From Ambrosia x helenae (Eukaryota > Streptophyta > Magnoliopsida > Asterales > Asteraceae), in NCBI GenBank assembly GCA_030844895.1, contig CM061227.1, positions 77,178,575 through 77,242,574 of the forward strand: 64,000 nt of DNA, read 5' to 3'. Below the pieces are notes generated by a model that was given only the letters and a program-made list of their open reading frames with translations, made no database searches and was not told the origin of the DNA. A program made the position numbers and the translations under genes. This document shows, in pieces, positions 44,084-56,028 of the stretch. Every line of letters begins with the position of its first letter. Positions within the stretch are counted from its first letter, which is position 1.

Positions 44084-44282
44084 GTTATTGATTGCTCGAA
44101 GATTAGAGTTAATGCTTGAAGATGTGTAGCTAGTATTTGTTATTTGATATACAAATTTTTAGAACAATTGTATGTAATTCATTTAAATCATTTATTGGAA
44201 TTTATTATTTACCATGAGCTACTGAACAATCATCAATACGTGACATCCCGATGTTTCCGCCATCGGTTGGGGTGTTACAGAT

Positions 44283-44294
44283 TGATATCAGAGC
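44283..44294 (+). other. Primer-binding site of element F
   Basis: TGATATCAGAGC just after the LTR, one base different from the initiator-methionine-type site TGGTATCAGAGC. Confidence 0.75.
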
Positions 44295-44827
44295 CATGGT
44301 TATGGGGAATTAGGTAATTAGAAGAATAATCTAGTCTATAACCATAGGATTATAACCAGTATTTGCTCCTTTTACTTGCTATTCTCTATCTCCCTCCTAC
44401 TTCTTATCCCTACTCTAATCCTACAAGAAGATTGCTCTCCATCACTGGATCTACTCTTAGACTAATAGGACAAAATCCTCAGGTTTAGCCTGAACCACCT
44501 TGAGATCTCGTCGAAGTTCTAGATTTTAATAACGAACACGTGCAATCTGGAAGGGTGAACGCCTGTATTCTGAGTTTTCTGTCTAGGCTGGCATTGCGCA
44601 TATATCCCAATCAGACGAGGGACCCGGATGCCTACCTGGGAATTCTCGGGATGAGTGTTCACTTATAGGCTAAAGCATGTCTTCACTATGTTATTAAGAA
44701 TCTAGAATCTTTGATAAGTCAACGTTTTTGTTTATTCGTTATAATTCATGGATAAATGATTACATTCCTTTATATTACCTCATTCATTTCATGTCTCATT
44801 GAACCTTCATTGTGTCTCTTACAGATC

Positions 44828-45445
44828 ATGCCTCCACGTCGCAGCACTCGCCTTAACAGTGGTGACAATCATGATGAAGGGAGCAGCAACCACAACCACA
44901 ACCACGACACTAACCACAACAATGGAAGTGATGCCCAACTGGCTGCGATCATTTCCCAACAAATGGCGCAACAAATAGCAACTCTGGTTCCTAATTTGCT
45001 GGCTCAAGTCATCCAAATGAATGGTAACGGCAATGGAAATGGAAATGGCAATGGAAATCACAATGGGAACGGGAATGGAAACGGGAACGCTCACCCAGTC
45101 TGCACCCTCAAACACTTTAATACCTGTAATCCTCCTAAGTTTAGCGGGGATGAAGGAGCTACTGGTCTCCTTCAATGGTTCGAGGGTATCGAGAATACGT
45201 TCATAAATAGTGAGTGTCCCGATAACCTTAAGGTTCGTTATGATATGAGTGTTCTTCAAAAATGAGCACTCACGTGGTGGAATGAGGAAAAGCGTACCCG
45301 TGGAGCTGAAGTCGCACTGGCCTTAACTTGGGAACAAGCTAAAGGCGCTATGAAGGCGGAGTTCTGCCCTTGTAATGAAATCAAGAAGTTGGAAGATGAG
45401 TTTCACGATCTTGCCCAAGACAGTGGAGAAAACCTAGCCTACAAC
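44828..45445 (+). pseudogene. gag: Element F gag, first part
   Basis: Starts MPPRRSTRLNSGD at ATG 44,828, right after a splice-acceptor-like CTCTTACAG (ends 44,824). It has an Asn/His-rich segment, a helix (AAIISQQMAQQIATLVP), an Asn-Gly repeat coded by a GGNAAY microsatellite (about 45,022-45,090), then the gypsy gag core (FNTCNPPKFSGDEGATGLLQ). A TGA at 45,263-45,265 interrupts it where the relative in H has Arg, and recognisable gag continues past it. It is split at 45,445 by element H and resumes at 60,730. Confidence 0.88.
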
Positions 45446-45602
45446 TGTAACATTACGCATTTACACTTGTACGTTACTATTACCATGAATAAAAACATCA
45501 AGTTTCATTATTATTGTTCGCATTTAATTAATATTTTGGCGTTTTTGGAACCCTAATACTATATTAATTATAAATAATATACATATATATAGTTTTAAAT
45601 GT

Positions 45603-45685
45603 CAAAAAAAATAATGCTTGGGCGGGAATCGAACCCACGCCCCAAGCCAGGTCACAACCTCAAACAACATCACCATCTGATCTAC
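45603..45685 (-). other. tRNA-like module H1 (minus)
   Basis: Minus strand: GTAGATCAGATGGTGATG, then a T-arm-like GGGTTCGATTCCC with flanking GC pairs (45,624-45,636), then a run of T at 45,603-45,611. The same module is present in the 3' LTR at about 56,180-56,265. Confidence 0.5.
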
Positions 45686-46280
45686 ACATATACTTGGTAT
45701 AAGTCCCAGCCTATAATTATTATATTACGAGCCTTATATCTTCACAGTTGACTTGGAAAGTCAACTGTGACACAATCTACCTTAATTAACCCAATTCAAC
45801 GCGTGTTAATCCAAATTAGGGATGATTGGAGACAGATTGGTTGATTGCGCATCATTCCCACGCTGTCTTGGTGATGAAATCATACCAATTATACTCGTAT
45901 ACGCGTCATTATAATCAATACACGGTCAACTTTCCAATCGTGCAACCCAGACCATATCACTATAAATTGGACATCACAAACCCTTCACAACTCGCCGAAT
46001 ACACTCTCTCAACCTCCAATTAAGTTACTGAATCATCATTCAAAGCAATCTTGCACGTGTTGACTTTTCTGTTGACTGGGCAATACATACGATTTCGTGT
46101 TTGTAAGTTCTATTTTATCAGTGGGTTTTGTTCTTCGGCAATCACACAACAATAACCCTATGATTAATTGGGTTATTGTTGTGTAATTTGATCAATTGTA
46201 AATCCTAGGGCTCGTACGTTCATTTTGGGGAAGAACACTATGCAGTACTTGGTTTTATAATTTAGTTAAACTGGAATCAA

Positions 46281-46366
46281 ACACAACCCCTGATCTAGAT
46301 CAGGTGGTTGTGTCTGATGTTGTTAAGTGACACCACGCGGGTTCGAGTCCCGTGTAAAACGGTTTT
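46281..46366 (+). other. tRNA-like module H2 (plus)
   Basis: Hairpin 46,281-46,313 around the perfect palindrome CCTGATCTAGATCAGG, with outer arms ACACAAC / GTTGTGT. Then GGGTTCGAGTCCC (46,339-46,351), a perfect B-box/T-arm-like sequence, then TTTT. Compared with F2 the outer arms differ in sequence but stay paired. Confidence 0.55.
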
Positions 46367-46449
46367 ATTCTTTTCTTTTAAATTGAATATAAATTAAATT
46401 TCTTTTATAGTAAATAATTATAATAATCAGAAACTAATCGTTCTCAGGG

Positions 46450-46541
46450 TCCAGACCAGTTGGTCTGGGCATGTGATTTAAAACCAACGAACCGGCCAAG
46501 GGCCCGGGTTGGAACCATGGCATCAACAAAACATTCTTTTT
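46450..46541 (+). other. tRNA-like module H3 (plus)
   Basis: Hairpin CCAGACC / GGTCTGG, about 45 bases, GGGTTGGAACC (diverged B-box, 46,506-46,516), then a run of five T. It has the same layout as H2, 165 bases downstream. Confidence 0.4.
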
Positions 46542-47348
46542 ATTTAAACTTATATATATATATATATATATTCCTTTATTTTTTTTAAATTCATTTTAAA
46601 ATACTAAAACTCTTTTAAAAATTCTAGAAAAATTATTTTATGTTAATCTAGTGAAAAAGTTTAATATACAATTTTTAGTTTTCAAAAATTTATTTATTTA
46701 GTATATATAATAAATAATTCAAGTTTATTCTATTTTATTTATAAAATTCTATAAAAATATCAAAACAATTTTATAAATATCCACAAAAATTATTCTGAGT
46801 TTTTATAACAATAAACTTTTCTGAAATGATTTTTATTTCTGAAAAATCATTTATTGAATATTTCTAATCAATTTTTGTTAGTTTTAATCATAAATAAATC
46901 ATAATAAATTCATTTTTCAATATTTTTGCACCAAAATTTTATATAAATGATTTCTGATTATTTGGAAAAGAAATACAATTTTTAAATTAATAATTCTGTA
47001 AATTTAATATTTTTAAATATTAAAGTTATATTTTGACAATTTGTAATAAATAGAGTTAATATTCTATTTTTAAGAAAATAATTTTATAAAAATTATTTTC
47101 ATACTTAAAACTTATTATTGTGACCATCTTTAATTTAAAATTTACAAAAATACTTTTGTTTATTTATTTATCAAATTTCTCTTATTTATTAAACATTTTA
47201 TTTATTAATCAAACGAGCACTTATCCCAATTCGAAGCCCTAGAATATATTTGTAGATTAGAAAGACTTAGACATATTTATTACCTTAATTATAGGGTACT
47301 ACTTGGCATTTATATTCTATTTTTCACAAGACATAACATTTTGCTAAG

Positions 47349-47828
47349 GTGAGTTTTACATAGCCCCTTTTCTATTTATCACTATTTTTGGGGTGAAACA
47401 TGTTACATCATTCTATATGCAATTCAATCATAAAGTGTCTATGTGTTTTTCTATGTTGCATTATGTCTTAAACATGACTAGGGTAAGTACAATTCTAGCA
47501 TAATCATTAACATTGATCAGCCGACGGTATACAATGATAGATCTATTGGACTGACAATCCCACCCGGATACGTGCCTCCTACAAAGGTAGCGTGGGTGAT
47601 TGTTATCGCATAACATAATCGAGTGAACCATGAGCGTATGGGATGGAGCACAATATAACAGTCACAAGGGTTGATTATGCACTCGATTTACTTCTAGTAT
47701 GTTTTCACATATGGACTAGACTGGCCATCACACTTGAATTGTACAAGTTTTATTCAATTATCAAAACCTATATAATTCTCACCAACTTTTGTTGACCCAA
47801 AAATATTTTCAAAATTTACATGTTTCAG
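47349..47828 (+). promoter_or_regulatory. Putative intron in element H's LTR
   Basis: Donor AAG/GTGAGTTTT and acceptor CATGTTTCAG/GTAA, 480 bp. In the 3' LTR the donor has decayed to AAGTGATT (about 60,018). Confidence 0.5.
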
Positions 47829-48065
47829 GTAACAATGAAGCTGAGGCTTGAGTATGCATGAGGAATTATCATGAAGTTTTTGTTTGAAGTTATTTGAAGT
47901 TGTTGCATTACTTGTTATCATGTATTTGAATTTCTAGATATTATTTCATTTGAATATTTATGTATGAATAAATTATTTAAAATTCAATTTATACCATGTG
48001 CTACTGAAACAATCATCAATACGTGACATCCCGATGTTTCCGCCATCGGTTGGGGTGTTACAGAT

Positions 48066-48077
48066 TGGTATCAGAGC
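48066..48077 (+). other. Primer-binding site of element H
   Basis: TGGTATCAGAGC, three bases after the LTR; initiator methionine tRNA type. Confidence 0.92.
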
Positions 48078-48607
48078 TTTGGTTATAGGGAATTAGGTTA
48101 TTAGAAAATAATCTAGACTATAACGTTAGGGACTTAAACAGTACTTGCTTCTCTTACTTGAAATCCTAATTGCTTCCTTAATCTTATCCCTATCCTATAC
48201 AACCCTAAGCCTACAAGTGACTACTCTTATTCGTCTGCTGCAATCCTGATCCACCATTAGATTAATAGGACAAAATCCTCAGGTTTAACCTGAAACCACA
48301 TTGAGATCCCGTCGAAGTTCTAGATTTTAATAACGAACACGTGCAATCTGGAAGGGTGAACGCCTGTATTCTGAGTTTTCTGTCTAGGCTGGCATTGCGC
48401 ATATATCCCAATCAGACGAGGGACCCGGATGCCTACCTGGGAATTCTCGAGATGAGTGTTCACTTATAGGCTAAAGCATGTCTTCATATGTTATTAGAAT
48501 CTAGAATCTTTGATAAGTCAACGTTTTCGTTTATTCGTTTTAATTAATGAATAAATGATTACATTCCTTATATAACCTCATTCATTTCATTGTGTCTCTT
48601 ACAGATC

Positions 48608-48776
48608 ATGCCTCCACGTCGCAGCACTCGCCTTAACAGTGGTGACAATCAAGATGAAGTGAATAGCAACAATCACGACGCTAACCACAACAACAAAAAT
48701 GGTATTGATGCCCAACTGGCTGCGATCATTTCCCAACAAATGGCGCAGCAAATCGCGACTCTGGTTCCTAACTTAC
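48608..48776 (+). pseudogene. gag: Element H gag N-terminus, cut by solo LTR I
   Basis: Starts MPPRRSTRLNSGD at 48,608, four bases after the acceptor-like CTCTTACAG. It matches the N-terminus of element F gag with small changes in the Asn/His-rich segment. The frame enters the inserted LTR and stops at once (48,779-48,781). The gene resumes at 51,520. Confidence 0.88.
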
Positions 48777-49766
48777 TGTGACAACCGCCACCCTCATATT
48801 ATAACAAGTTGTCAATTATAATCCTTCATATATTTAAATGTTCCTATTTTGGTCCTTTGCGTAAGTTTCGTCGCCTTCAAATTTAATAAAAGAACGAACT
48901 CAAATTTATCAATTCTATTTATTCTAGATCGTACCTTTGTTTTAATAAAATGCATGTGTTGAAACATTTTTCGAAAAAGATTTAAAAAAAAATAGTTTTA
49001 TAAAGTTTTAAAAACATTTTGGGTTAATCTAGTTAACTTGGTTAAGTTTTATAAAGGAGAAACTAACTAATTCATAATATAATTAACCTAGTTAGAACAT
49101 AAGGGACTTATATTGCCAAAAGGTGAAAGTTGAAATGCTGAACTTCTCTTTTTTCCCCTGAGCCCGTTTTTCCGGCCAGACAAGTCGCCGGCGGCGACTG
49201 AAGTTTCCGGCCAACTTGTTTTGATGTTTTTTTTAAGGCGTTTTAAGGTGTACTAAATGATGATAACCGTTTCTCCAAACATTGGTAACGTATTATCTTC
49301 ATAATATCCAACGGTTATACAAGATAATTAAGATTTAACTCGTTTTTTTTTATGAAACCGCCGAACTTTAATGATCATCAAGAGAACGATTTTGAACGGA
49401 TTTGTTATATAAACTTCATTCCATTACGTTTCTGCAGTACCTAGTATCCTAAAAAACACTTTTAAACCTTCAAAATTCGTTCAGAATAGTGCTCAATTTG
49501 CGAGCTTCAGTCGAGCATTAACCCCCTCGTGTTCGGCCTCGTTTCCAATCAAAAAACATGTTGTGAGTCAATCTTTTCCTTGCCGTTTTGTTTCTTGTTC
49601 ATGTCCGACTAATAGCCACCTATTACAGATCCTTAATCATGTTTAACTTAGGTTATTGAATTTAAGGTTAGGGTTAGGGTTCTTGTCTATTTGGGGAAGA
49701 AGGTGATTGATAAAATTAATGAGTTAAATATATTTTGTTTTGAGATAAATCAACAAAAACTGAATA

Positions 49767-49840
49767 TGGCAGAGTGGTTGGGTGCAGCTTATTGTCTAGG
49801 AAAGACCTAGGTTCGAATCCAAGCAGCAACAAACCTTTTT
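49767..49840 (+). other. tRNA-like module in solo LTR I
   Basis: A-box-like TGGCAGAGTGG (49,767-49,777), a short stem CTAGG / CCTAG like a variable arm, B-box GGTTCGAATCC (49,810-49,820), then TTTTT. A-to-B spacing is 43 bases. It lacks an anticodon arm and acceptor pairing, so it is tRNA-derived or tRNA-like, not a tRNA gene. Confidence 0.5.
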
Positions 49841-50866
49841 CAGCATGTTTTTTTTCCTTTTCCTTTTACTTTTTCTTTTATTTTTGTTATTTATTATATA
49901 TATAATACATTTAAACTTATAATATTTATATTAAATTCATTTTTGCTCCAAAATTATAAAAAATTAGGTGTAGCTTCTTGACATCTCATAGATAATTATC
50001 ATATTTTTTATTTCTGGAAAATAATTTATTTTCGTAATTTTTAGTATTTAATTTGTTTTAATCGTATTTAATTGATTAAAAATTCATTTCTAATGGTTTT
50101 TGTCTCAAAATTTGTCATAAATTATTTCTAATCATTTAGAACTGAAATAAAAATTATTGGCTCAGAAAACATTTATTTTTATTGATTTCCCTATTTTAAT
50201 CATTTAGACATGATTTAATCTCATTAAATCAGTTTTTAAATATAAGTAAGTTTATAAAAATTATGGGAAATTTATTTTCATTAATTTACATCAGAAATAA
50301 TCCATTTTCTATAAAACTAGTATTTTTGGATCATGTATGGTATTATTAGTCTTATTTACATTTAATTAGACATAATAAAACATTATTTATTTATACAATT
50401 TAAACATCTATTTTATAAATATTTTTCTTATAAAATAGAAATACTCATATGGTTTAATGTCTTTATTATCTTTTGTTGAATCATTGTGTAACTCAAAATT
50501 ATTTATTTATATATATTTATGATTATTGTATTTATTTTAATTTAGTTAAAGTAACTAACTAAATTATTTTGTCTTAATTATTCAAACATATTTTTATTCA
50601 ATGGGTAATAATTATATTATTTAAACCACATTTACAACCTTTCATATATTATTTGTGATATACAATTTTTACATTAACGCGACTTATCATAAAAACTCTG
50701 ATTCCCCAAATCGACTTAGCAAACCCTAATGCCTTAGACCCTAGATACCTTAGACTTTTTAGACACTTACTAATTAGTATTCTTACACATTATAGGTTGA
50801 ATTCCTCGGAATTCCTATTACTTAGCTCACGACCGCTTAAGTGGATTTTGATCGCTTTCGCAAACT

Positions 50867-51299
50867 GTGAGTATATCTTTCCCCTTTTACTGTTTTACTA
50901 TTTTGGGGGTGACTCATGTACCTATTATCAAGTTTCAATTTCTTGTTACTAAAAAGCAATTCTTATGCGTGTTTGCTTGTGTCATATCGTGTATCTATGA
51001 CCTGTCAAATCATTAACCGTTGCGGCCTGGCATTTCAATGAATAGTACTATGGTATATACCCTTGTGACTCTGTTGAGAGTCCTCGTCATTGCTATGTAT
51101 TACATTACTACTAGCGCATACTATATATATCTGCTTTCTTTTTCTTAGGGTTGGTTTGACCCGGATACCACTTATTACACAATTGCAAACAGTATACGAC
51201 ACATGAATTGCTAAACACTTTTCTACTATATTTATTTAAACAGGGTATGCTCACCAATACAATTTTTGTATTGACCAAAATATTTTGTACATGTTTCAG
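50867..51299 (+). promoter_or_regulatory. Putative intron in solo LTR I
   Basis: Donor CT/GTGAGTAT and acceptor CATGTTTCAG/GTTG, 433 bp; the fourth LTR family in the window with this pair. Confidence 0.45.
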
Positions 51300-51519
51300 G
51301 TTGTTTTGAGATGCATTCTTTAAGCTTTCGGATTTATATTTAGATTTTGGTTCATTGTATTTCAATTTAGTTGGCAGTTAGAATCGTTGTATTTCATTTC
51401 AATGTAATAAATTATTTAATCAATGTATTCAAATTTGCACTTTAGTCCATGAGCTATTGAACAATCGTCACTACGTGACACCTCGATGTTTCCGCCATCG
51501 GTTGGGGTGTTACACTTAC

Positions 51520-52080
51520 TAGCTCAAGTCATCCAGATGAACGGAAACGGTAACGGCAACGGGAACGGTAACGGCAACGGAAACGGAAATGGGAACCACA
51601 ACGGGAACGGGAATGGTCTCCCAGCCTACACTCTTAAGCACTTTAATTCCTGTAATCCCCCTAAGTTCAGTGGAGAAGAAGGAGCTACGAGACTTCTTCA
51701 ATGGTTCGAGGGTATTGAGAATACCTTCATTAACAGTGAGTGCCCCGACAACTTTAAGGTTCGTTATGCCATGAGTTTTCTTCACAAACGAGCACTCACT
51801 TGTGGAATGAGGAAAAGCGCACCCGTGGAGCCGAAGTTGCACTTGCTATGACATGGGATCAAGTCAAGGAGGTTATGAAAGATGAGTTCTGCCCCCGCAA
51901 CGAGGTTAAGAAGCTAGAAGATGAGTTCCACACCCTTGCTCAAGATAGTGGGGAAAACCTTGCTACAATACCCGCTTTCACGAGCTTAGCTTATTGTTGC
52001 CTCATAAAGTCACTCCCCTGCCTGTAACCATCGAGAAGTATATCGGTGGTCTACCCATGCAAATCCAGGACACAGTGTGG
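51520..52080 (+). pseudogene. gag: Element H gag, middle part, frameshifted
   Basis: Resumes exactly where 48,776 stopped (AQVIQMNGNG), with the Asn-Gly repeat longer than in F. The gag core follows (FNSCNPPKFSGEEGATRLLQ). Frameshifts near 51,800 (at the tryptophan pair of the core), about 51,965 and near 52,100 break it into three frames. All pieces align with element F gag in order. Confidence 0.85.
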
Positions 52081-53440
52081 GGAAGGAATCCTGCCACCTT
52101 GGAGAAGCCAAACGTCTGGCGGCTACTCTTACTGATAATCATGTGAAGAACGGTACTCTCTTCCGCAAGGGCACTAAAAAGACTGCTGCCAAAGACACTC
52201 CCCAGCCCGCTATTGAGGTTAAGCCCGAGACCTCAAACAACAAGAAGCGCAAGGCTAGGAACTACATGGTTGCTACCACCCCACCTGCAGCACAAAACCC
52301 AGCCAAGAAACCATACACCGGACCTCACCCCTTGTGCAACACTTGCAAGTACCATCATCCAGCACAGGTGCCATGTCGTTTTTGCACTAAGTGTCAAAGG
52401 TATGGTCACCTTGTGAACATCTGCCGAGCTCCTCCTGCTAACGGCCCTGCTGCCCAAAACAACAATGCCCCAGCTCCCAACCAACAAAACAACAGGCCTG
52501 CTCGTGGTCAGTGCTACGAGTGTGGCAGCCCTGACCACTATATCAATAATTGCCCCAATCGTAACCAAAACCAGAACCAGAACCAAAACCGCAACCAAAA
52601 TCAGAACCGCAACCAGAACCAAGGTGCTCGAGGTCGCGCCTACTATCTCAATGCTAACCAGGCCCGTGACAACAACGAGGTGGTGAATGGTACGTTCTTC
52701 ATTAATAACCACTATGCATCCATATTATTTGATTCGGGAGCTGATAAGTCATTTGTATCACTGAAGTTTGAACCTTTACTTAACTTACCCCAAACTAACC
52801 TAGAGGAACCTTTAGTGGTAGAGGTAGCTAATGGGAAGTCTATCTCGATCGATTCTATTATTCGTAACTGTGTGTTGAACCTCAACGAGCATACTTTCTC
52901 TATCAATCTCATCCCTATGCATCTTGGAAGTTTTGATGTCATAGTAGGCATGGACTGGTTGTTAACCCATCGTGCTGAAATTCTGTGTTTTGAGAAAGTC
53001 ATTCGCATTCCTCTCGAATCTGGTGAGATTTTGAAGATCTATGGTGAGAAGCCTTGTAGCGAGCTTAAGCTCATGTCTTGTACTACTGCCCAAAAATACT
53101 TACGAAAGGGGTATACAGCTTTCTTAGCTAACGCGATAGAAAAGAAGGAAAAGGGCAAAAGTATCCAAGACATCCCAATCATTCGGGACTACCCTGAAGT
53201 TTTTCTAGAGGATTTACCTGGTTTGCCTCCTGCTCGACAAGTGGAATTTAGGATTGATCTTGTTCCTGGTGCTAATCCTGTCGCCAAAGCTCCTTATCGT
53301 CTTGCACCCTCTGAGATGCAAGAACTTGCCAGTCAATTACAGGAACTTTTTGATAAAGGTTTCATTCGCCCCAGTTCTTCTCCATGGGGAGCCCCTGTCT
53401 TGTTCGTTAAGAAGAAAGATGGATCTCTCAGGATGAATTT
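52081..53440 (+). pseudogene. gag-pol: Element H gag nucleocapsid, protease and start of RT
   Basis: One open frame. Basic linker, Cys/His segment CNTCKYHHPAQVPCRFC, a CCHC-type knuckle with an aspartate (CYECGSPDHYINNC), an Asn-Gln repeat (52,560-52,620), then protease LFDSGADKSFVS (about 52,730), a linker, and the RT start (RQVEFRIDLVPGA; RPSSSPWGAPVLFVKKKDG). A frameshift at about 53,435 shifts the frame before the conserved IDYRELN region; the open frame runs to 53,657 in the wrong frame. Confidence 0.88.
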
Positions 53441-54320
53441 GATTATCGCGAACTCAACAAACTCACTATCAAGAATCGTTATCCCTTGCCTAGGATTGAC
53501 AATCTTTTCGATCAACTTCAAGGAGCAACCCACTTCTCGAAGATTGATCTTCGTTCTGGTTATCATCAGCTTAGAGTCCACGATGAAGACATTCCCAAGA
53601 CAGCCTTTCGTACACGTTATGGTCACTATGAATTCATGGTCATGCCTTTTGGATTGAACAACGCTCCCGCAGTGTTTATGGATTTAATGAATCAGGTTTG
53701 TAGACCCTACCTCGACAAATTCGTGATCGTTTTCATCGATGATATTTTGATTTACTCTAAATCAAAATCCGATCACGAACAACACCTTCACTCCATTTTG
53801 GGTCTCCTAAAGAAGGAACAACTGTATGCCAAGTTCTCGAAATGTGAATTTTGGCTTAAGGAAGTTCAATTTTTGGGACATGTCATTGATAAGGACGGAA
53901 TTCATGTTGATCCTGCAAAGATCGAAGCTGTGAAGGATTGGAGTGTTCCTAAAACTCCAACAGAAGTCCGTTCCTTCCTTGGTTTGGCTGGTTATTATCG
54001 TCGATTCATCGCCAACTTCTCTAAGATCGTTGTTCCTCTCAGTGCCTTAACTCACAAGGGTAAACCCTATGAGTAGGGACCAAAGCAAGAGGAAGCATTT
54101 GAAACTCTTAAGCTGAAACTCTGTGAAGCTCCTATCTTGTCTCTACCTGATGGTAACGATGACTTCGTGGTCTATTGTGATGCATCAAACCAAGGTCTTG
54201 GTTGTGTTCTCATGCAACGAGGAAAGGTTATTGCTTATGCGTCTAGACAACTCAAGACTCACGAAAAGAATTATACCACCCATGATCTTGAATTGGGGCG
54301 CTGTCGTCTTTGCCCTTAAG
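53441..54320 (+). pseudogene. pol: Element H reverse transcriptase and RNase H start
   Basis: RT palm with SKIDLRSGYHQLRV, MPFGLNNAPAVFMDLMN and the catalytic FIDDILIYS (about 53,735), thumb (FLGHVIDKDGIHVDP), then RNase H beginning DASNQGLGCVLMQRG. In-frame TAG at 54,074-54,076, where Trp is usual, and a frameshift near 54,300. Otherwise well conserved and younger looking than element C. Confidence 0.88.
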
Positions 54321-56015
54321 ATTTGGAGACACTATCTTTATGGAACAAAATGTGTGGTTTTCACGGACCACAAAAGTCTCCAACATGTCTTCGACCAGAA
54401 AAAATCTTAACATGAGGCAACGGCGTTGGGTCGAGTTACTTAACGACTATGATTGCGAAATTCGCTACCATCCTGGCAAAGCGAATGTTGTGGCTGACGC
54501 ACTCAGTCGTAAAGAGCGTATCAAACTTCATTGTGCGAGAGTTCGTACTGATCTTCAGGATCGTATCCTCCAGGCTCAACATACTTCAGTCACCCAAGGT
54601 AACATGTACGACGAAATGTCTTGTGGTGCTGAAACTCAACTTGAAACCAGACCTGATGGTCTACTCTATTTTCTTAATCGACTATGGATTCCTGACCGTG
54701 ATGATCATCGTACCTTTCTTATGAACGAGGCTCATAAGTCTCGTTATTCTATTCATCCTGGAGCTGACAAGATGTACCAAGATCTTCGTTATTCATATTG
54801 GTGGCCTAGTATGAAGAAGGATATTGCTCTTTTCGTTGCAAAATGCCTCACTTGTTCAAATGTCAAGGCTGAACATCAACGACCATCTGGTATGCTCGAA
54901 CAACCAGAAATTCCTGTATGGAAATGGGAGAGCATAGCAATGGACTTCATCACTAAAACTCCCTCGTACACCCAAAGGTTTTGACAGCATTTGGGTAATC
55001 GTCGATCGTTTGACCAAGTCAGCCCACTTCTTACCTATTCGTGAGAAGTATTCTGTGGAAAGGTTGGCAATGATGTACATAAGTGAAATCGTATGTCGTC
55101 ATGGTATACCTTTGGACATTATCTCTGATCGTGATGGTCGTTTCACCTCTCACTTTTGGGATTCCTTACAAGATGCTTCGGGTACCAAGTTGAACCTGAG
55201 TACTGCTTATCACCCTCAAACAGATGGTCAGACCGAACGAACCATCTAGACACTTGAGGATATGTCAGGGCATGTGTCATTGATTTTGGTGGCGCATGGG
55301 ATTCTCATCATCCTTTGGTTGAGTTTTCATACAACAACAGTTATCATGCCAGCATTAACATGGCTCCTTTCGAGGCACTCTATGGTCGTAAATGTCGTTC
55401 ACCTGTCTGTTGGACTGAGGTTGGTGAAGCCCGGATCACTGGACCCGAACTAATCCAGGAAACCACAGACAAAATCCAACTCATTCAGGATAATCTTCTC
55501 AAGGCTAGAAGTCGTCAGAAGAGTTATGCTGATAAACGTCGTAAACCCTTGGAATTTCAAGTTGGGGACCTTGTACACTTAAGGTATCCCCTTGGAAAGG
55601 AGTGATTCGCTTCGGTAGAAAGGGAAAACTAGCTCCTCGATACGTAGCCCATTCAAAATTCTTGACAGGATTGGAAAAGTGGCTTACAAACTTGATCTTC
55701 CACCTGAGCTAAGCAATGTTCACACCGACCTTTCATGTTTCGAATCTCAAGAAATGCTTAGCAGATGAGAACCTCCATGTTCCTCTTGAAGATGTACAAA
55801 TCGATGAAACTATGCACATTATCGAGAAACCCGTCGAGATCGTTGATACTGGAGTCAAGAAACTCAAGCGCAGTCGCATTCCGATCGTTAAGGTTCGTTG
55901 GGAATCTAAACGAGGTCCAGAGTTCACTTGGGAACGTAAAGACCAGATGAAGTCTAAGTACCCACATCTCTTTCCACCAGACTCTCCAACTCCAACTTCG
56001 GGACGAAGTTCCTAA
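54321..56015 (+). pseudogene. pol: Element H RNase H end, integrase and chromodomain-type tail
   Basis: RNase H end (ALKIWRHYLYGTKCVVFTDH), then the integrase zinc region (HPGADKMYQDL ... CLTCSNVKAEHQRP) and catalytic core (SIAMDFITKTP, IISDRDGRFTSHFW, TDGQTERTI), then a tail with GPEFTWERKDQMKSKYPHLF typical of chromovirus C-termini. Frameshifts near 54,400, 54,975, 55,270, 55,600 and 55,730, and a TAG at 55,247-55,249. Ends with TAA at 56,013-56,015, close to the polypurine tract. Confidence 0.88.
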
Positions 56016-56028
56016 AAGTAGGGGAGAC
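56016..56028 (+). other. Polypurine tract of element H
   Basis: AGTAGGGGAGAC directly before TGTAACATTACGC of the 3' LTR. Confidence 0.85.

Larger units (their letters stand above)
41683..44279 (+). repeat. Element F 5' LTR, 2,597 bp
   Basis: TGTAACATCG to GGGTGTTACA. It contains TA and AAT microsatellites (about 41,803-41,863), a minus-strand tRNA-like module (42,020-42,110), a TATA box (TATAAATT, 42,350-42,357), a plus-strand tRNA-like module (42,671-42,774) and a putative intron (43,600-44,083). Confidence 0.9.
45446..48062 (+). repeat. Element H 5' LTR, 2,617 bp
   Basis: TGTAACATTACGC to GGGTGTTACA. TATA box TATAAATT at 45,961-45,968; tRNA-like modules H1 (45,603-45,685, minus), H2 (46,281-46,366) and H3 (46,450-46,541); TA microsatellite 46,552-46,571; putative intron 47,349-47,828. 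The 3' part is closely similar to element F's LTR. Confidence 0.92.
48777..51514 (+). repeat. Solo LTR I, 2,738 bp, in element H's gag
   Basis: TGTGACAACC to GGGTGTTACA, flanked by CTTAC at 48,772-48,776 and 51,515-51,519. No internal sequence, so it is a product of LTR-LTR recombination. It contains a TATA box (TATATAAA, 49,406-49,413), a tRNA-like module (49,767-49,840) and a putative intron (50,867-51,299). It is a different but related chromoviral family, diverged from F and H except at the 3' end. Confidence 0.93.

Noticed and set aside
49655..49690. Telomere-like GGTTAGGGTTAGGG in solo LTR I, and GGGTTTAGG in element J
   Set aside because: Only two or so units, not the plant TTTAGGG array; chance or simple repeat.
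45603..49840. True tRNA genes
   Set aside because: B-box and A-box-like parts are present but acceptor stem and anticodon arm are not, so they are reported as tRNA-like modules only.
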